The translations under genes and the position numbers were made by a program. 64,000 bases of DNA. It comes from Stutzerimonas stutzeri. GTDB taxonomy: Bacteria; Pseudomonadota; Gammaproteobacteria; Pseudomonadales; Pseudomonadaceae. Where the stretch lies: NCBI RefSeq assembly GCF_018138085.1, contig NZ_CP073105.1, positions 3,100,001 through 3,164,000 on the forward strand, read 5' to 3'. The notes beneath the pieces were generated by a model. That model saw nothing but the letters and a program-made list of their open reading frames with translations. It made no database searches and had not been told where the DNA came from. Positions 26,080 to 35,704 of the stretch are shown one piece after another. How positions within the stretch are numbered: position 1 is the first letter of the stretch; each line of letters begins with the position of its first letter.

Positions 26080-27804
26080 TCACGCCATCACCTCATCGTC
26101 CGCCAGGGTCGCGCAGACCTTGAGCACTTCGTCCACGCTGGTAACGCCGGCGATCGCGTAGTCCATGGCGCACTCGGCCAGCGGACGATAATGCGGCTGC
26201 TGGCGTGCAGCTTCGGCGAAGCCCTGCGGATCACCGCGACGCAGTGCGGCAACCATGGCTTCATCGAGCTCGAGCAGTTCGTAGACACCGATCCGTCCGC
26301 TGTAACCACTGTTATGGCACTGGTGGCAGCCGCTTCCTCGATAGAAGCGTTTGCCCGCCAGGGAGCTGCTATGGAGCGCCTCCAGCCACGCCAGCTGTCG
26401 CGGATCGGGCTGGTGTTCTTCCTGGCAATTTTCGCAAACACGGCGGATCAAGCGCTGAGCCAGGACAGCATTGAGCGCAGTGGCGACCAGGAACGGCTCG
26501 ACGCCCATGTCGATCAAGCGCATGGCAGATGTCAGCGCGTCGTTGGTGTGCAAGGTAGACAGGACGAGGTGGCCGGTAAGCGCGGCACGCAGGCCGATCT
26601 CGGCGGTCTCCTGGTCACGGATTTCTCCGACCAGCACGATGTCCGGGTCCTGACGCAGCGCGGCGCGCAGAACGCGAGCAAAGGTCAACTCGATCTTGGC
26701 GTTGACCTGCACCTGGTTGATCCGCGGCAGGCGGTATTCGACCGGGTCTTCCACGGTGATGATCTTCTTCTCTGGGCTGTTCAGCTCGGAAAGGCCCGCG
26801 TAGAGCGTCGTAGTCTTGCCCGAGCCGGTCGGGCCGGTGACCAGCACCATGCCGTGCGGCCGTTGCAGCAGGCGCCGAAAACGCTCCAGCATGGCCGGCG
26901 GCATGCCCGTGCCGTCGAGCTGGAACATCGCGCCGCTCTGGTCAAGCAGACGCATGACCACCGATTCGCCGAACTGTACCGGCATGGTCGAGACCCGCAC
27001 GTCGAGGTTGCGGTTCTTCACCCGGATATTGAAGCGACCGTCCTGGGGCAGGCGTTTTTCGGATATATCCAGACCCGACATGATCTTCAGGCGCATAACC
27101 AATGCGGAAGCCACGCGGTGCTCTTTCATCACCTGCTCGTTGAGCACGCCGTCGATACGTTGGCGGATGCGCACCACGCCTTCGTCGGGCTCGATGTGGA
27201 TGTCCGAGGCCTTCATTTGTACGGCGTCCTCGAACAGCGTTTGCAGCAGGCGCACCACTGGCGCGTCGCTGTTGCTCTCGGCTCCCAGGCGCGACAGGTC
27301 GAAGTCGCTCTCCTGCAGCTCGCCTTCCAGTTCGCCGGCCAGCGAGGCGATCTCGCTGGTGCGCCGATAAAGCTGATCGAGCGCGCCGAGCAATTCGTTT
27401 TCGCGCACCACCGCGGGGAATACCCGCTTGCCGAGCAGGCGCTCCATCTCGTCCTGGGCGAACAGGTCGAGCGGGTCGGTCATGCCGACCAGCAGACCAT
27501 CGGCCTGGCGTGACAGCACCAGGACCCGGAAGCGCCGCGCCACCGCCTCGGGCAGGCTCTGCGTCAGCTGGTTGTCGAATTTGTAGTGCTTGAGTTCGAC
27601 GAAGGGAATCTGCAGCTGCTCGGAAAGCGCCCGCAGCAAGCGCCCTTCGTCGATGAAGCCGAGATCCAGCACGGTACGTCCGAGCTTGGAGCCAGTGCGT
27701 TTCTGATCCTGCAAGGCAAGTTGTAGCTGGGCTTCGCTGATCAGTCCGGCCTGGACCAATAGGTCACCGAGACGAATCTTGCGCTGGCGAAGATCCTGAG
27801 TCAT
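26080..27804 (-). CDS. mshE: MSHA pilus extension ATPase MshE with MshEN c-di-GMP-binding domain
   Basis: A 574-residue GspE/PilB ATPase starting at 27804 after a strong GGGAGGG ribosome site; the upstream frame extension is spurious. The N-terminal MshEN motif is visible twice, as RLGDLLVQAGLI and KLGRTVLDLGFI, each followed by an L-x3-L-x2-Q pattern, the known c-di-GMP site of MshE. Walker A is GPTGSGKTTTLY and the Walker B region holds GEIRDQET. A tetracysteine zinc site has CENC and CHQC. It overlaps mshN (ATGA). Confidence 0.93.
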   Translation of the reverse strand: MTQDLRQRKIRLGDLLVQAGLISEAQLQLALQDQKRTGSKLGRTVLDLGFIDEGRLLRALSEQLQIPFVELKHYKFDNQLTQSLPEAVARRFRVLVLSRQADGLLVGMTDPLDLFAQDEMERLLGKRVFPAVVRENELLGALDQLYRRTSEIASLAGELEGELQESDFDLSRLGAESNSDAPVVRLLQTLFEDAVQMKASDIHIEPDEGVVRIRQRIDGVLNEQVMKEHRVASALVMRLKIMSGLDISEKRLPQDGRFNIRVKNRNLDVRVSTMPVQFGESVVMRLLDQSGAMFQLDGTGMPPAMLERFRRLLQRPHGMVLVTGPTGSGKTTTLYAGLSELNSPEKKIITVEDPVEYRLPRINQVQVNAKIELTFARVLRAALRQDPDIVLVGEIRDQETAEIGLRAALTGHLVLSTLHTNDALTSAMRLIDMGVEPFLVATALNAVLAQRLIRRVCENCQEEHQPDPRQLAWLEALHSSSLAGKRFYRGSGCHQCHNSGYSGRIGVYELLELDEAMVAALRRGDPQGFAEAARQQPHYRPLAECAMDYAIAGVTSVDEVLKVCATLADDEVMA

Positions 27805-29198
27805 TGCGTCCCTCCCAAGGAACCGGCGCGTTCGCTGGCGAACTGACGCGCGCTGCCATCCAGGCCCTGCCCTTGCAGGGCCTGGCGATAATGCTGGCCG
27901 GCCTGCGCCGGCTGATCGAGTTGCTCCAGCGCGATGGCCAGGCCGAGCTGCCAGGCGCCCTGATCCGGTCGCACGGCAACCAGTTGCCGATAGGTCGCGG
28001 CACTGGACGACCAATCGCCGACCTGCTGATAGAGCGCAGCAAGCAACGCGTGATAGCTGACGTTGCGGCGCAGGTCCGGTGCGCTCTGCTGTAACGTGGC
28101 GATGGCGGCCGCTGGATCGCCTACCTGCAACTGGCCACGTGCGAGCAGTTCACGAAGCTCCGCATCGAACGGCCGCGCTTGCAATTGAGCCGGCAGCCAC
28201 CTCAGCAGCGCAGCCGTGTCGCCAGCCGCCAGGTAGGCCCGGGCCAGCCATCGGATGACCTCCGGGTTGTCCGGCTGGGCGAGCTGCAATGCTTGCAGTT
28301 GCTCGATGGCCCGCAGGTGATCGCCTCGCGCCAGCGCCTGGCGCGCCTCGACCAGCGCATCGGCCTTGTGCGCGCCGATGGACAATGTTTTGGGACCAAT
28401 AGGCGCCGATGGCTCGGCGCTCGGAGCCGGCCGAGCGCTGGGCTTCTGCGCGATAGGCGCCGGCTCACGGGGCGCTTCCGTCGCAGCGACCTCCCGGGTG
28501 ACCCAGTCCGGCAGCTGCGCTTCGTCCGGCTCGGCCGGTTCAGCTACCGGCATCGATACGTTCTGCGCTTCGGCGTCATTGGCGTCACCCAGCGGCACAT
28601 CCAGCCACAGCTGCGACCGGTCGCCAGCCGACTCGAGACGATCGGCCACACTCAGGCGATCGCCGAAACCGACCAGTAGCACCTGAACGTCGTTGCCCTG
28701 CGCCTCGACCCGCCAGGACAAGGTCTGCCCATCCTTTTCAATGCGGCCGGAGCGAGCCTCGCCCGTGTACCGAACGTCTTCGAGCCTGAAACTGACCGAA
28801 CCGCTCGTGTCGGTTCGCTCGTAGCTGACGGAGTGATCGAGCAACAGCTGGAGCACGAAACGTCGCCCATCGTTTTGCGGCAACACCTCCAGCAAACGCG
28901 TCGATGAAATAGCCACGGGCACCGGTGCGACCGGCTCGGCTGGAACCGGCGCGACGGGAGCGGGCGTGACCGTGGCGGACTCTGCGGTCCAACGCAGGCG
29001 ATCGCCAAGCAGCCACAGGGCAGCGACCGCCAGCACGATCGCGGCGATGACCGCCCCGCCCCGCCACAACCGCTTGAGCCGCCCACGGCGTGCGGCGCCG
29101 CGTTCATCCACGGCATGAAGGGCGCCCAGCTGCTGCCGTTCGGCAGGCGCCGCTCGACGCGCGTCGAGATCACGCAGCATGTCGTTGACCAGGCTCAT
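27801..29198 (-). CDS. mshN: MSHA biogenesis TPR protein MshN
   Basis: From the ATG at 29198 the product is 465 residues. It opens MSLVNDMLRDLDARRAAP, as MshN proteins do, with one membrane helix near residues 50-68 and Pro/Ala-rich linkers. Several tetratricopeptide repeats follow from about residue 270 (LARGDHLRAIEQLQALQLAQPDNPEV and later units). It probably couples the inner-membrane ATPase modules to periplasmic parts. It overlaps both mshM and mshE by four bases. Confidence 0.82.
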   Translation of the reverse strand: MSLVNDMLRDLDARRAAPAERQQLGALHAVDERGAARRGRLKRLWRGGAVIAAIVLAVAALWLLGDRLRWTAESATVTPAPVAPVPAEPVAPVPVAISSTRLLEVLPQNDGRRFVLQLLLDHSVSYERTDTSGSVSFRLEDVRYTGEARSGRIEKDGQTLSWRVEAQGNDVQVLLVGFGDRLSVADRLESAGDRSQLWLDVPLGDANDAEAQNVSMPVAEPAEPDEAQLPDWVTREVAATEAPREPAPIAQKPSARPAPSAEPSAPIGPKTLSIGAHKADALVEARQALARGDHLRAIEQLQALQLAQPDNPEVIRWLARAYLAAGDTAALLRWLPAQLQARPFDAELRELLARGQLQVGDPAAAIATLQQSAPDLRRNVSYHALLAALYQQVGDWSSSAATYRQLVAVRPDQGAWQLGLAIALEQLDQPAQAGQHYRQALQGQGLDGSARQFASERAGSLGGTQ

Positions 29199-30121
29199 GG
29201 CAGCACCTCGACCAATTGATCCAGCCAGGGCCAGAGGCCGGCGATCAACGCCAGACAACCCACAGCCAAGGTCCAGCCGAAGCGAGACGAAGCCTGTCGC
29301 CAGAAGGGCCGTGCCCCTTCGGTGTCATCCAGCGCCCGACGCACATGCCGCGCCGACACCTGGCGGGCGCCTTCTCCAAACGCCACCATCAGGCATTTGT
29401 TGGACAGGATGTTGATCAACCGTGGAATACCGCCGCTGCCACGGACCAATAAGCGGACCGCGGCGGCCTGGAACAGCGGCTCGCCTCGATAACCCGCCAC
29501 CGCGAGGCGCTCCTGCAGGTAGCGCGTGGTGTCTTTGACGTCCAGCGGGCGCAGGTTGTAGGAGAACGTGATGCGCTGACGCAGCTGGCGAAAGTCCTCG
29601 CGCGCCAGCGTCTCGTCCAGTTCCGGCTGGCCGAACAGCACCACTTGCAGCAGCTTGTTGTGTTCGGTTTCGAGGTTGGTCAGCAGGCGCAACGCTTCCA
29701 GCGTCGAGGTAGGCAGTGCCTGAGCTTCGTCGATCAGCAGAACCGTGCTTTTGCCCAGCCCGGCCAGGTCGATGAGGCGGCTGTGAAGGGCGGCGAGCAA
29801 GGCGTGATTGTCCAGGCTTTCAACCTCGGCAATGTGCAGCTCGTGCGCCAGCGCCTGACGCAGCGTCATCGGCGTCAGTGTGGGATTGGGCAGCCAGGCG
29901 ACCTGATAGCGGGCGCCGTCCAGCTCGTTCAACAACGCACGGCAGAGCAACGTCTTGCCCGTGCCGACCTCGCCGGTAACCTTGATGAAACCCTCGCCCT
30001 CGGCCAGCGCCACACGCAGCAGGTTAAGGCATGCCTGATAGGGGGCCAGCTGGACCATGAAGCCGGTATTTGGCGTCAGTGCGAATGGCTTTTCGCGCAA
30101 GCCGAAGAATGCTTCGTACAT
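29195..30121 (-). CDS. mshM: MSHA biogenesis AAA ATPase MshM (ExeA/GspA-like)
   Basis: A 308-residue protein with the ExeA-family start MYEAFFGLREKPFALTPN. Walker A is GEVGTGKTLLC near residue 50 and Walker B is VLLIDEAQAL. A single C-terminal membrane helix lies at about 283-302 (GWTLAVGCLALIAGLWPWL). Relatives help the secretin assemble in peptidoglycan. It lies 9 bp after mshL. Confidence 0.88.
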   Translation of the reverse strand: MYEAFFGLREKPFALTPNTGFMVQLAPYQACLNLLRVALAEGEGFIKVTGEVGTGKTLLCRALLNELDGARYQVAWLPNPTLTPMTLRQALAHELHIAEVESLDNHALLAALHSRLIDLAGLGKSTVLLIDEAQALPTSTLEALRLLTNLETEHNKLLQVVLFGQPELDETLAREDFRQLRQRITFSYNLRPLDVKDTTRYLQERLAVAGYRGEPLFQAAAVRLLVRGSGGIPRLINILSNKCLMVAFGEGARQVSARHVRRALDDTEGARPFWRQASSRFGWTLAVGCLALIAGLWPWLDQLVEVLP

Positions 30122-30130
30122 TGCCAGCGC

Positions 30131-31732
30131 TTACCTGATCGACCGGAACGATTCGGCGGACTTGCGCAGATCGTCCAGCCAGGCCTGGTCATCGACCACC
30201 TGCGGCCGCATGAGGATCACCAACTCGGTCTGCTGCAGTGCCTTGCGCTGCTGCTGGAACAACCCGCCCACCACCGGCAGTTTGGAGGCCCAGGGAATGT
30301 TCGCGTCGGTGTTGGTGTTGCGATTCTCCAGCAGCCCGCCAATGACAACCACCTGGCCGCTGCGGGCACGCACGATGGAGTCGGATTGTCGGGTCGTCGA
30401 GAGCGCCAGGGGCAAGTTGAAGACGTTGTCCGAACCGCCCAGCTGGATGCTCTTGTTCTGATCCTGCACGCGGCTCACGGTGGGACGCACGTGCAGCGTG
30501 ACCTGACCGTTCTCATCGATCTGCGGGGTGACATCCAGCGAGATGCCGGAGAAGAACGGCGTCAGCGTGATGTCCAGATCCGGCGCGGTGGTGCCGCCAG
30601 CCAGGGAAGTGGTGGTAGTCGACACATCGGTGACGAAGAACTCGTCCGTGCCCACCTTGATCACCGCCTTCTGATTGTTCAGCGTGGAGACCCGCGGGCT
30701 GGAGAGCACGCGCACGTCGCCCTGGGTCTCCAGCAATTGCAGCACGCCGCTGAAGTCGCCCACCTGCACGGCCGCGCTGAACACGCCGCCCAAGTTGTTC
30801 GGCCCGCTCAAGGTATCGCCCTGCACGCCCAGGCTGAACTGCGCATTGCCCATGCTGCCCAGTTGCGCCCAGTTGATGCCGGACTGGAAGCCGTCGGACA
30901 GATTCACTTCGAGGATCTTGGTTTCCAGAATGACCTGGCGTTGCAGGTTGCGCTGCGCCTGGGCAAGGAAGCGCTCCACCGCTTGCTGGTCGCTGCTCGG
31001 CGCCCGCACCACGAGCAATCCGGCCTGCGGATTGACCACTACCTGATTGCCCTGCTCGTCGCCGATCATCATCTCGACCACGCCGCGTACCTCGCTCCAC
31101 AGGTCGACGTTGCTGGTGGTCATCAACTGGCTCGCATTCACCGTCGCGGAGGTGCTGCTGGTCGTGGTGCCGGCCGCGCCAACACCGGTGTTTTCACTGT
31201 TGGTGACCTGGCCGGAGCTGACGCGGGTATCGGTGGTGCCCTGACGCTGGACGTTCAGGTAGTTCAGGTCATAGGTGCGGGTAATCGCCTGGTTCGGCTG
31301 AATCTGATAGCCGTAGGCGGTGCGGCGGTAATCATAGCCATAGCTGTCGCGCACGGCCGCGAGCGCTTCCTCGAGCGTGACGTTGCGCAGGCTGAACGTC
31401 ACGTTCCCTGTCACGCCGGGATGCACCAGGATGTTCTCTCCGGCGCTGTCCATCAGACTGAGAAAGAACTCCCGCGCCGGCATGTCACTGACGGCCACAT
31501 CGAACCGCGGTCCGGTAATGGGCTGGCTGTCCGCGGCGGGCAGCGGCGGAATAAGACCGGCCTGTATCGAGGGTGGCGGCGCAACCTTCTGCTGATTCTG
31601 CTCCAGGCTTTCCTGGAACAGGCGGTTGCTTTGCTCATACAGGCGCTTGTCGCCATCCTCGAAAGTCTGGCAGGCAGGCAGCAGGCAGAACAGGCTCAAC
31701 GCGCCGAGGCGGAGCATCAAGGTCGGCATCAT
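30131..31732 (-). CDS. mshL: MSHA pilus secretin MshL
   Basis: A 533-residue outer-membrane secretin with a lipoprotein signal (FCLLPAC). The N-terminal secretin/TonB short domain is seen around VTGNVTFSLRNVTLEEAL, and the C-terminal secretin domain carries VRVLSSPRVSTLNNQKAVIKVG and QVVVIGGLLENR. It forms the gate through which the pilus leaves the cell. Its start overlaps the mshK stop by four bases. Confidence 0.92.
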   Translation of the reverse strand: MMPTLMLRLGALSLFCLLPACQTFEDGDKRLYEQSNRLFQESLEQNQQKVAPPPSIQAGLIPPLPAADSQPITGPRFDVAVSDMPAREFFLSLMDSAGENILVHPGVTGNVTFSLRNVTLEEALAAVRDSYGYDYRRTAYGYQIQPNQAITRTYDLNYLNVQRQGTTDTRVSSGQVTNSENTGVGAAGTTTSSTSATVNASQLMTTSNVDLWSEVRGVVEMMIGDEQGNQVVVNPQAGLLVVRAPSSDQQAVERFLAQAQRNLQRQVILETKILEVNLSDGFQSGINWAQLGSMGNAQFSLGVQGDTLSGPNNLGGVFSAAVQVGDFSGVLQLLETQGDVRVLSSPRVSTLNNQKAVIKVGTDEFFVTDVSTTTTSLAGGTTAPDLDITLTPFFSGISLDVTPQIDENGQVTLHVRPTVSRVQDQNKSIQLGGSDNVFNLPLALSTTRQSDSIVRARSGQVVVIGGLLENRNTNTDANIPWASKLPVVGGLFQQQRKALQQTELVILMRPQVVDDQAWLDDLRKSAESFRSIR

Positions 31733-32061
31733 GGCAGGGTACGGCTCGTTTGGATGATTGGAGCGCTCAGGCGCAGTTCTTGTTGCCGGCCCTGGCGTTC
31801 GATGACAACGGAATGCCTGCGCACCGCCAGGACGCGCATGTCGCCCAGGCGCTCGCCGACCTTCAGGTTCTGCCCGTTTATCACGGCGCTGGCGCGCTCG
31901 GGGCCGCGCAGGATGGCCTGCAGGTGCAGGTCCACTGGCGCTTGCGTCACGGCGTCGCTGACAACGCGCCCGGCGGGTGGTTGAGTGGGATCCACGGCGA
32001 AAACCGGCGCGGTGAGGAGCAATGCAACCAGGCCGATCGTGCTGACTTCAAACTTAAACAC
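31729..32061 (-). CDS. mshK: MSHA biogenesis protein MshK
   Basis: A 110-residue secreted protein with an N-terminal signal and the DPTQPP motif near residue 25, typical of MshK/PilP-like periplasmic proteins. LQAILRGPERASAVINGQNLKVGERLGD resembles the GspC/PilP HR fold that contacts the secretin. It sits between mshJ and mshL with overlapping ends. Confidence 0.8.
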   Translation of the reverse strand: MFKFEVSTIGLVALLLTAPVFAVDPTQPPAGRVVSDAVTQAPVDLHLQAILRGPERASAVINGQNLKVGERLGDMRVLAVRRHSVVIERQGRQQELRLSAPIIQTSRTLP

Positions 32062-32719
32062 CCACCCACCCCGCGTCGCGACTCAACGTATGCAGATCGA
32101 GAATGACGCGGGCCCGACCGGCACCGCCCTCACCCACCTGATAATCCAGCGCATCCCAATGCAGGCGCCAACCGCTGGACTGGATCGCTTTGAGGTAGGC
32201 CAGCAGGTCGAAATAACCGCCTTCCAGGGTCAGGCGCAGACCGTGGCGATAGAACACCACGGGCGTCGGCTTCCCCTCGGCCGGTTCAGCTGGCATCGCC
32301 GCTGGCACAGCCAACGGGGCACTGGAACTCTCCAGGGAAACCAGCTTCAGCTTCGTCTGGTTCCGCAGCAGGTCTTGCAGCAAGGCTTTCATGTTCGCCG
32401 GCGATACCAGCGTGCTGGTCTCCAGGTCGATGCGCCGAAGCAGCTCATCGTGGCCTGCCTGCGCTGTCGCCAATGCCTGCCGATAGCTCAGGTTGGGGTC
32501 GGCGGCAAGCTTGGCCTGGATCTCCAGCAAACTGTTCTCGGCCTCCAGTTGGCGCGCATGGGCGAGCTGCTGTCGGCTGGCCTCGGCAGCGACACGCAGG
32601 CCCAGCGGCTCGGCAACCAGTAGCAGGTAAAGCATGATCAGCAGCGCCAGCCCGACGCCATAGGCCAGCCATTGCTCGCGTGGCGCCAGGGTCCGCCAAT
32701 GCTGGATGAGCTTATTCAT
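32054..32719 (-). CDS. mshJ: MSHA biogenesis protein MshJ (PilO-like)
   Basis: From the ATG at 32719 the product is 221 residues. One N-terminal membrane helix (WLAYGVGLALLIMLYLLLV) is followed by a long coiled-coil-like stretch and a C-terminal ferredoxin-like part ending with SGWRLHWDALDYQV. This is the PilO/GspM arrangement of an alignment-complex subunit. It overlaps mshI2 by 8 bp and mshK by 8 bp. Confidence 0.82.
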   Translation of the reverse strand: MNKLIQHWRTLAPREQWLAYGVGLALLIMLYLLLVAEPLGLRVAAEASRQQLAHARQLEAENSLLEIQAKLAADPNLSYRQALATAQAGHDELLRRIDLETSTLVSPANMKALLQDLLRNQTKLKLVSLESSSAPLAVPAAMPAEPAEGKPTPVVFYRHGLRLTLEGGYFDLLAYLKAIQSSGWRLHWDALDYQVGEGGAGRARVILDLHTLSRDAGWVGV

Positions 32720-33317
32720 CGCCCCGCTCCGCCAATGCTTGCGAGGCCAACCGGAACCGCAGCAGATCCTGTTCGTCACGCTGTAAATCGAAGTGAGCGA
32801 AATCACGCCCGCTAAACGCACTGCTCTGTCCCAGGCTGCGCAGATATAGCGGGAGCAGTTCCTGGTCCTGCGTCAAACCCTGCAGGGCCAACTCATCCCC
32901 GCCGGCCTGCAGCTGAATGCTCGTCAACCAGAGCCCGTGCGGCGGATGCCGGTCGGCCAACCCTTGCAACAACGACACGAAGCCGGAGCTGCGCTGAGCG
33001 TCGAGTGTTTTCAGGTAATCGGCCAGGCGCTGCAGCTCGCGATTCTCCGCTTCGCGCTCGGCCAACTGGCGTGGCAACTCGGGATCGAGCACTGGCTCTT
33101 GAAAGCCTGTCTTGACCACGTCGAGCTTGGCCACGGCCTCGACGGCCTGTCGCTCGGCAATCGCCGCGGCCTGGCTGGCCGAACGCAGCTGCCAGCCCTG
33201 CCAGCCGCCATGGCTGATCAGCAGGACCACAAGCAGGGCAATGCCCAGGCGCATCTGGCGTGGCCTCGGGCCGCCGCCACGACGGCGCTCGCGTTGATAG
33301 AGATTGATGTTCTGCAT
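32712..33317 (-). CDS. MSHA biogenesis PilN-like protein (MshI2)
   Basis: A 201-residue single-pass protein opening MQNINLYQRERRRGGG, which matches the conserved N-terminal INLxP/Y signature of PilN that docks into PilM. The membrane helix is at about 23-45, followed by a coiled coil and a C-terminal fold. Its start codon overlaps the mshI stop by one base (TGATG). Confidence 0.82.
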   Translation of the reverse strand: MQNINLYQRERRRGGGPRPRQMRLGIALLVVLLISHGGWQGWQLRSASQAAAIAERQAVEAVAKLDVVKTGFQEPVLDPELPRQLAEREAENRELQRLADYLKTLDAQRSSGFVSLLQGLADRHPPHGLWLTSIQLQAGGDELALQGLTQDQELLPLYLRSLGQSSAFSGRDFAHFDLQRDEQDLLRFRLASQALAERGDE

Positions 33318-34234
33318 CAGATTTGTTCCTGACGCAGGGCGGCGCCAACGGCACCGATACAGAACGCCTGGCTCGGCTCGGGAAGATCGCTCGCCGGTTG
33401 CCCGGGGAACAGGTCACGCAGGTCCAGGCGCTGCAGATTGACGGCCAGGCCGCTGGCAAGCGCCTGGTGGGTCCGCTCACCGTCCTGTTTCATCGGCAGA
33501 AGCAACAGCCGGCTGATATAGCCTTTTCCCAGCTGGCTCTCGTAGTAATCGAGCGAGCGCTGGATTTCCAGCGTCGCCCCGGACAGGTCGTGCTCGGCGC
33601 GCGCCAGTCCGTGCTCGATACGCCGCGCCATGTACAGGTCGGCCCCGTTCTGGACGATGATCAAGCCTTCGCTGGTACGCAGGCGCAGCAACGCCAGGTT
33701 GGTCGCCCCAGCGCCGGCCAGCAGGCCCAGATTGCGCAAGGCCATTTCGGTGATGTCGATGCTTGCCAGCCGCAATCCCGCGTGTTGCACCAACGCGCGG
33801 TACTCCTTCATTCGCGCCTTGGTCAGTACCACGCAATAGACCATGCGGGTGCGCCCGCGGTACGCATCATCGGGCAGCGCGAAGCAATCGATGACCACGT
33901 CTTCAAGCGACTCGCCGATCAAATCCTTGACGCGCCAGCGCATCGCGTCGCGCAGCTCTTCGGCCGGAACGTCCGCTGCTTCCAGCAAGAACATCTGATA
34001 AGCGGACGGATGCAGCAGAAAATTGACGGGCAGACCGCCCAGGCCGTGATCGGCAACCGTCTGCTTGAGCCGCTCGGCCTGTGCCGCAGGTTCACATTCG
34101 AAATAGTCGCAACGCCGTAGCGTTGGCGTCTCGCCATTGCGTTGCACGTGCGCGAGCGAAATGCCTTGCGGTCCGGTTTCGAGACCAAGCAGGCTGCCTG
34201 TCGCAGCTTCTCGGCGTTTGAAAAACAACCCCAT
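33317..34234 (-). CDS. mshI: MSHA biogenesis protein MshI (PilM-like, actin fold)
   Basis: From the ATG at 34234 (AGGAG upstream) the product is 305 residues. It begins MGLFFKRREAATGSLLGLE and shows the actin-like PilM pattern with LGLETGPQGISLAHVQR and the central DIxxMALRNL stretch. It is the first gene of the msh operon and would recruit the PilN-like subunit on the cytoplasmic side. No mshH is present upstream. Confidence 0.85.
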   Translation of the reverse strand: MGLFFKRREAATGSLLGLETGPQGISLAHVQRNGETPTLRRCDYFECEPAAQAERLKQTVADHGLGGLPVNFLLHPSAYQMFLLEAADVPAEELRDAMRWRVKDLIGESLEDVVIDCFALPDDAYRGRTRMVYCVVLTKARMKEYRALVQHAGLRLASIDITEMALRNLGLLAGAGATNLALLRLRTSEGLIIVQNGADLYMARRIEHGLARAEHDLSGATLEIQRSLDYYESQLGKGYISRLLLLPMKQDGERTHQALASGLAVNLQRLDLRDLFPGQPASDLPEPSQAFCIGAVGAALRQEQI

Positions 34235-34582
34235 CGGGATATGAACTCCTGGTACGACTCGGTGGTTCACAGGCGCTTTTTATTGGCGATCCCGAACCTC
34301 TGGCGAAAAATATCAAATTGCCATTACTGCGACGCGACTCTAGCAAAACGAATCGGCAGGTCCAAATGCGACACGCTTCGCTGCCTGCAACCGATACGCG
34401 TCAAATTACCGCGACCACTTATTTATCGGCCGGTCTGGAAGCGAGCTACAAACCGCTCGTCGAGACTGACCATGGCAAAGGCGTCTGGAATATGGCGGCC
34501 TGTGCTCTTGTCGACACATCGAGCAACAGGCGTACCACAAAGGCGGGCTAGCGCGTTTTGCGCAGATAATGGCGACCAGCGG
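34235..34582. other. Intergenic region upstream of the msh operon
   Basis: About 348 bases between dinB and mshI, both on the minus strand. The msh promoter must lie here or within dinB. The stretch is less GC-rich than its surroundings near 34300-34330, which suits a promoter, but I see no convincing -35/-10 pair. A small plus-strand open frame at 34318-34551 has no ribosome site and is not supported. Confidence 0.4.
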
Positions 34583-35704
34583 TCAGAACAGCCGGAGCTG
34601 CTCGAAACCGGCGCGCAGATCGATCAGGCGGACCCCGACGCCGATCAGCCGCACGGGGCGTTTGCCGCGGGCGAAAGCGCCTGCGAGCAGGTCGGCATAG
34701 TCTTCGAGTTCCAGGCCGGCGCCGGCCTGCTCGAGGGTGGTCTGGGTGAAATCGTGGAACTTGAGTTTGACGAAGGGCTTGCCGGGGCGGTAACCGCTGT
34801 CGAGTCGCGCCATACGCCCGGCCAGTTGCTCGAGCAGCTCAGGCAGGCGCTCGAGGCAAGCGGCGAGATCAGGCAGGTCGCGGTCATAGGTATTCTCGAC
34901 ACTGACCGACTGGCGCCGACTCTCGACCTGTACCGCACGCTCATCGATGCCGTGCGCCAGGCCCCACAGCCGTTCGCCAAAGGAGCCGAAATCCCTCACC
35001 AGATCCAGCCGCCGCCAGCTGCGCAGGTCCGCACAGCTGTGTATGCCCATGCGCTTGAGCTTCTCGGCCGTAACCCGCCCCACTCCGTGCAGCTTGGTTA
35101 CCGGCAACGCCTGGACGAATTCATCGACCTGATCCGGGGTGATCACGAACAGACCATCGGGCTTGTTCCAGTCGCTGGCGATCTTGGCGAGAAACTTGTT
35201 CGGCGCCACGCCCGCCGAGACCGTGATACGCAACTGTTGCCAGACACGCCGCCGGATATCTTGCGCGATGCGAGTGGCGCTACCGGCGAAGTGCTCACAA
35301 CCGCTGACATCGAGAAAGGCTTCATCGAGCGAGAGAGGCTCGATCAGGTCGGTGTAGGTGCGAAAGATGCCATGGATCTCCCGCGACGCTTCCTTGTAGG
35401 CATCCATGCGCGGCCGCAGGATCAGCAGGTCCGGGCAGAGCTTCAGCGCATGACCGGACGCCATGGCCGAACGCACGCCGTAGGCGCGTGCTTCGTAATT
35501 GCAGGTCGCGATCACGCCGCGACGATCGGCCAGGCCCCCGACAGCGATCGGCCGGTTCGCCAGACTGGGGTCATCGCGCATCTCGATCGCCGCGTAGAAG
35601 CAGTCGCAATCGACGTGAATGATCTTTCGGGTCGCGTTAACGGTGCTGCACTCGTGTTTGGTGCCGGGAAGCGCCGCGCGGAGCGGCGCTGGCTCGGAGC
35701 GCAT
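34583..35704 (-). CDS. dinB: DNA polymerase IV (translesion, Y-family)
   Basis: A 373-residue Y-family polymerase. Catalytic motifs are IIHVDCDCFYAAIE near the N-terminus and SLDEAFLDVSG, which carry the metal-binding Asp and Glu residues. Helix-hairpin-helix and little-finger regions follow. The start at 35704 gives about 25 residues before the usual beginning, and no start codon lies closer to the conserved core, so either the N-terminus is extended or a rare start is used. Confidence 0.92.
   Translation of the reverse strand: MRSEPAPLRAALPGTKHECSTVNATRKIIHVDCDCFYAAIEMRDDPSLANRPIAVGGLADRRGVIATCNYEARAYGVRSAMASGHALKLCPDLLILRPRMDAYKEASREIHGIFRTYTDLIEPLSLDEAFLDVSGCEHFAGSATRIAQDIRRRVWQQLRITVSAGVAPNKFLAKIASDWNKPDGLFVITPDQVDEFVQALPVTKLHGVGRVTAEKLKRMGIHSCADLRSWRRLDLVRDFGSFGERLWGLAHGIDERAVQVESRRQSVSVENTYDRDLPDLAACLERLPELLEQLAGRMARLDSGYRPGKPFVKLKFHDFTQTTLEQAGAGLELEDYADLLAGAFARGKRPVRLIGVGVRLIDLRAGFEQLRLF

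Noticed and set aside
24459..26123. Plus-strand open frame of 554 codons
   Set aside because: Antisense to mshG and mshB, which have clear family motifs.
27805..28014. N-terminal extension of mshE
   Set aside because: It overlaps the C-terminal TPR region of mshN, while a GGGAGGG site and the MshEN motif fix the start at 27804.
29645..31984. Plus-strand open frame of 779 codons
   Set aside because: It is antisense to mshM, mshL and mshK, which carry clear ATPase and secretin motifs. The translation is His/Gln/Arg-rich with no domain, as expected from the complement of GC-rich coding DNA.
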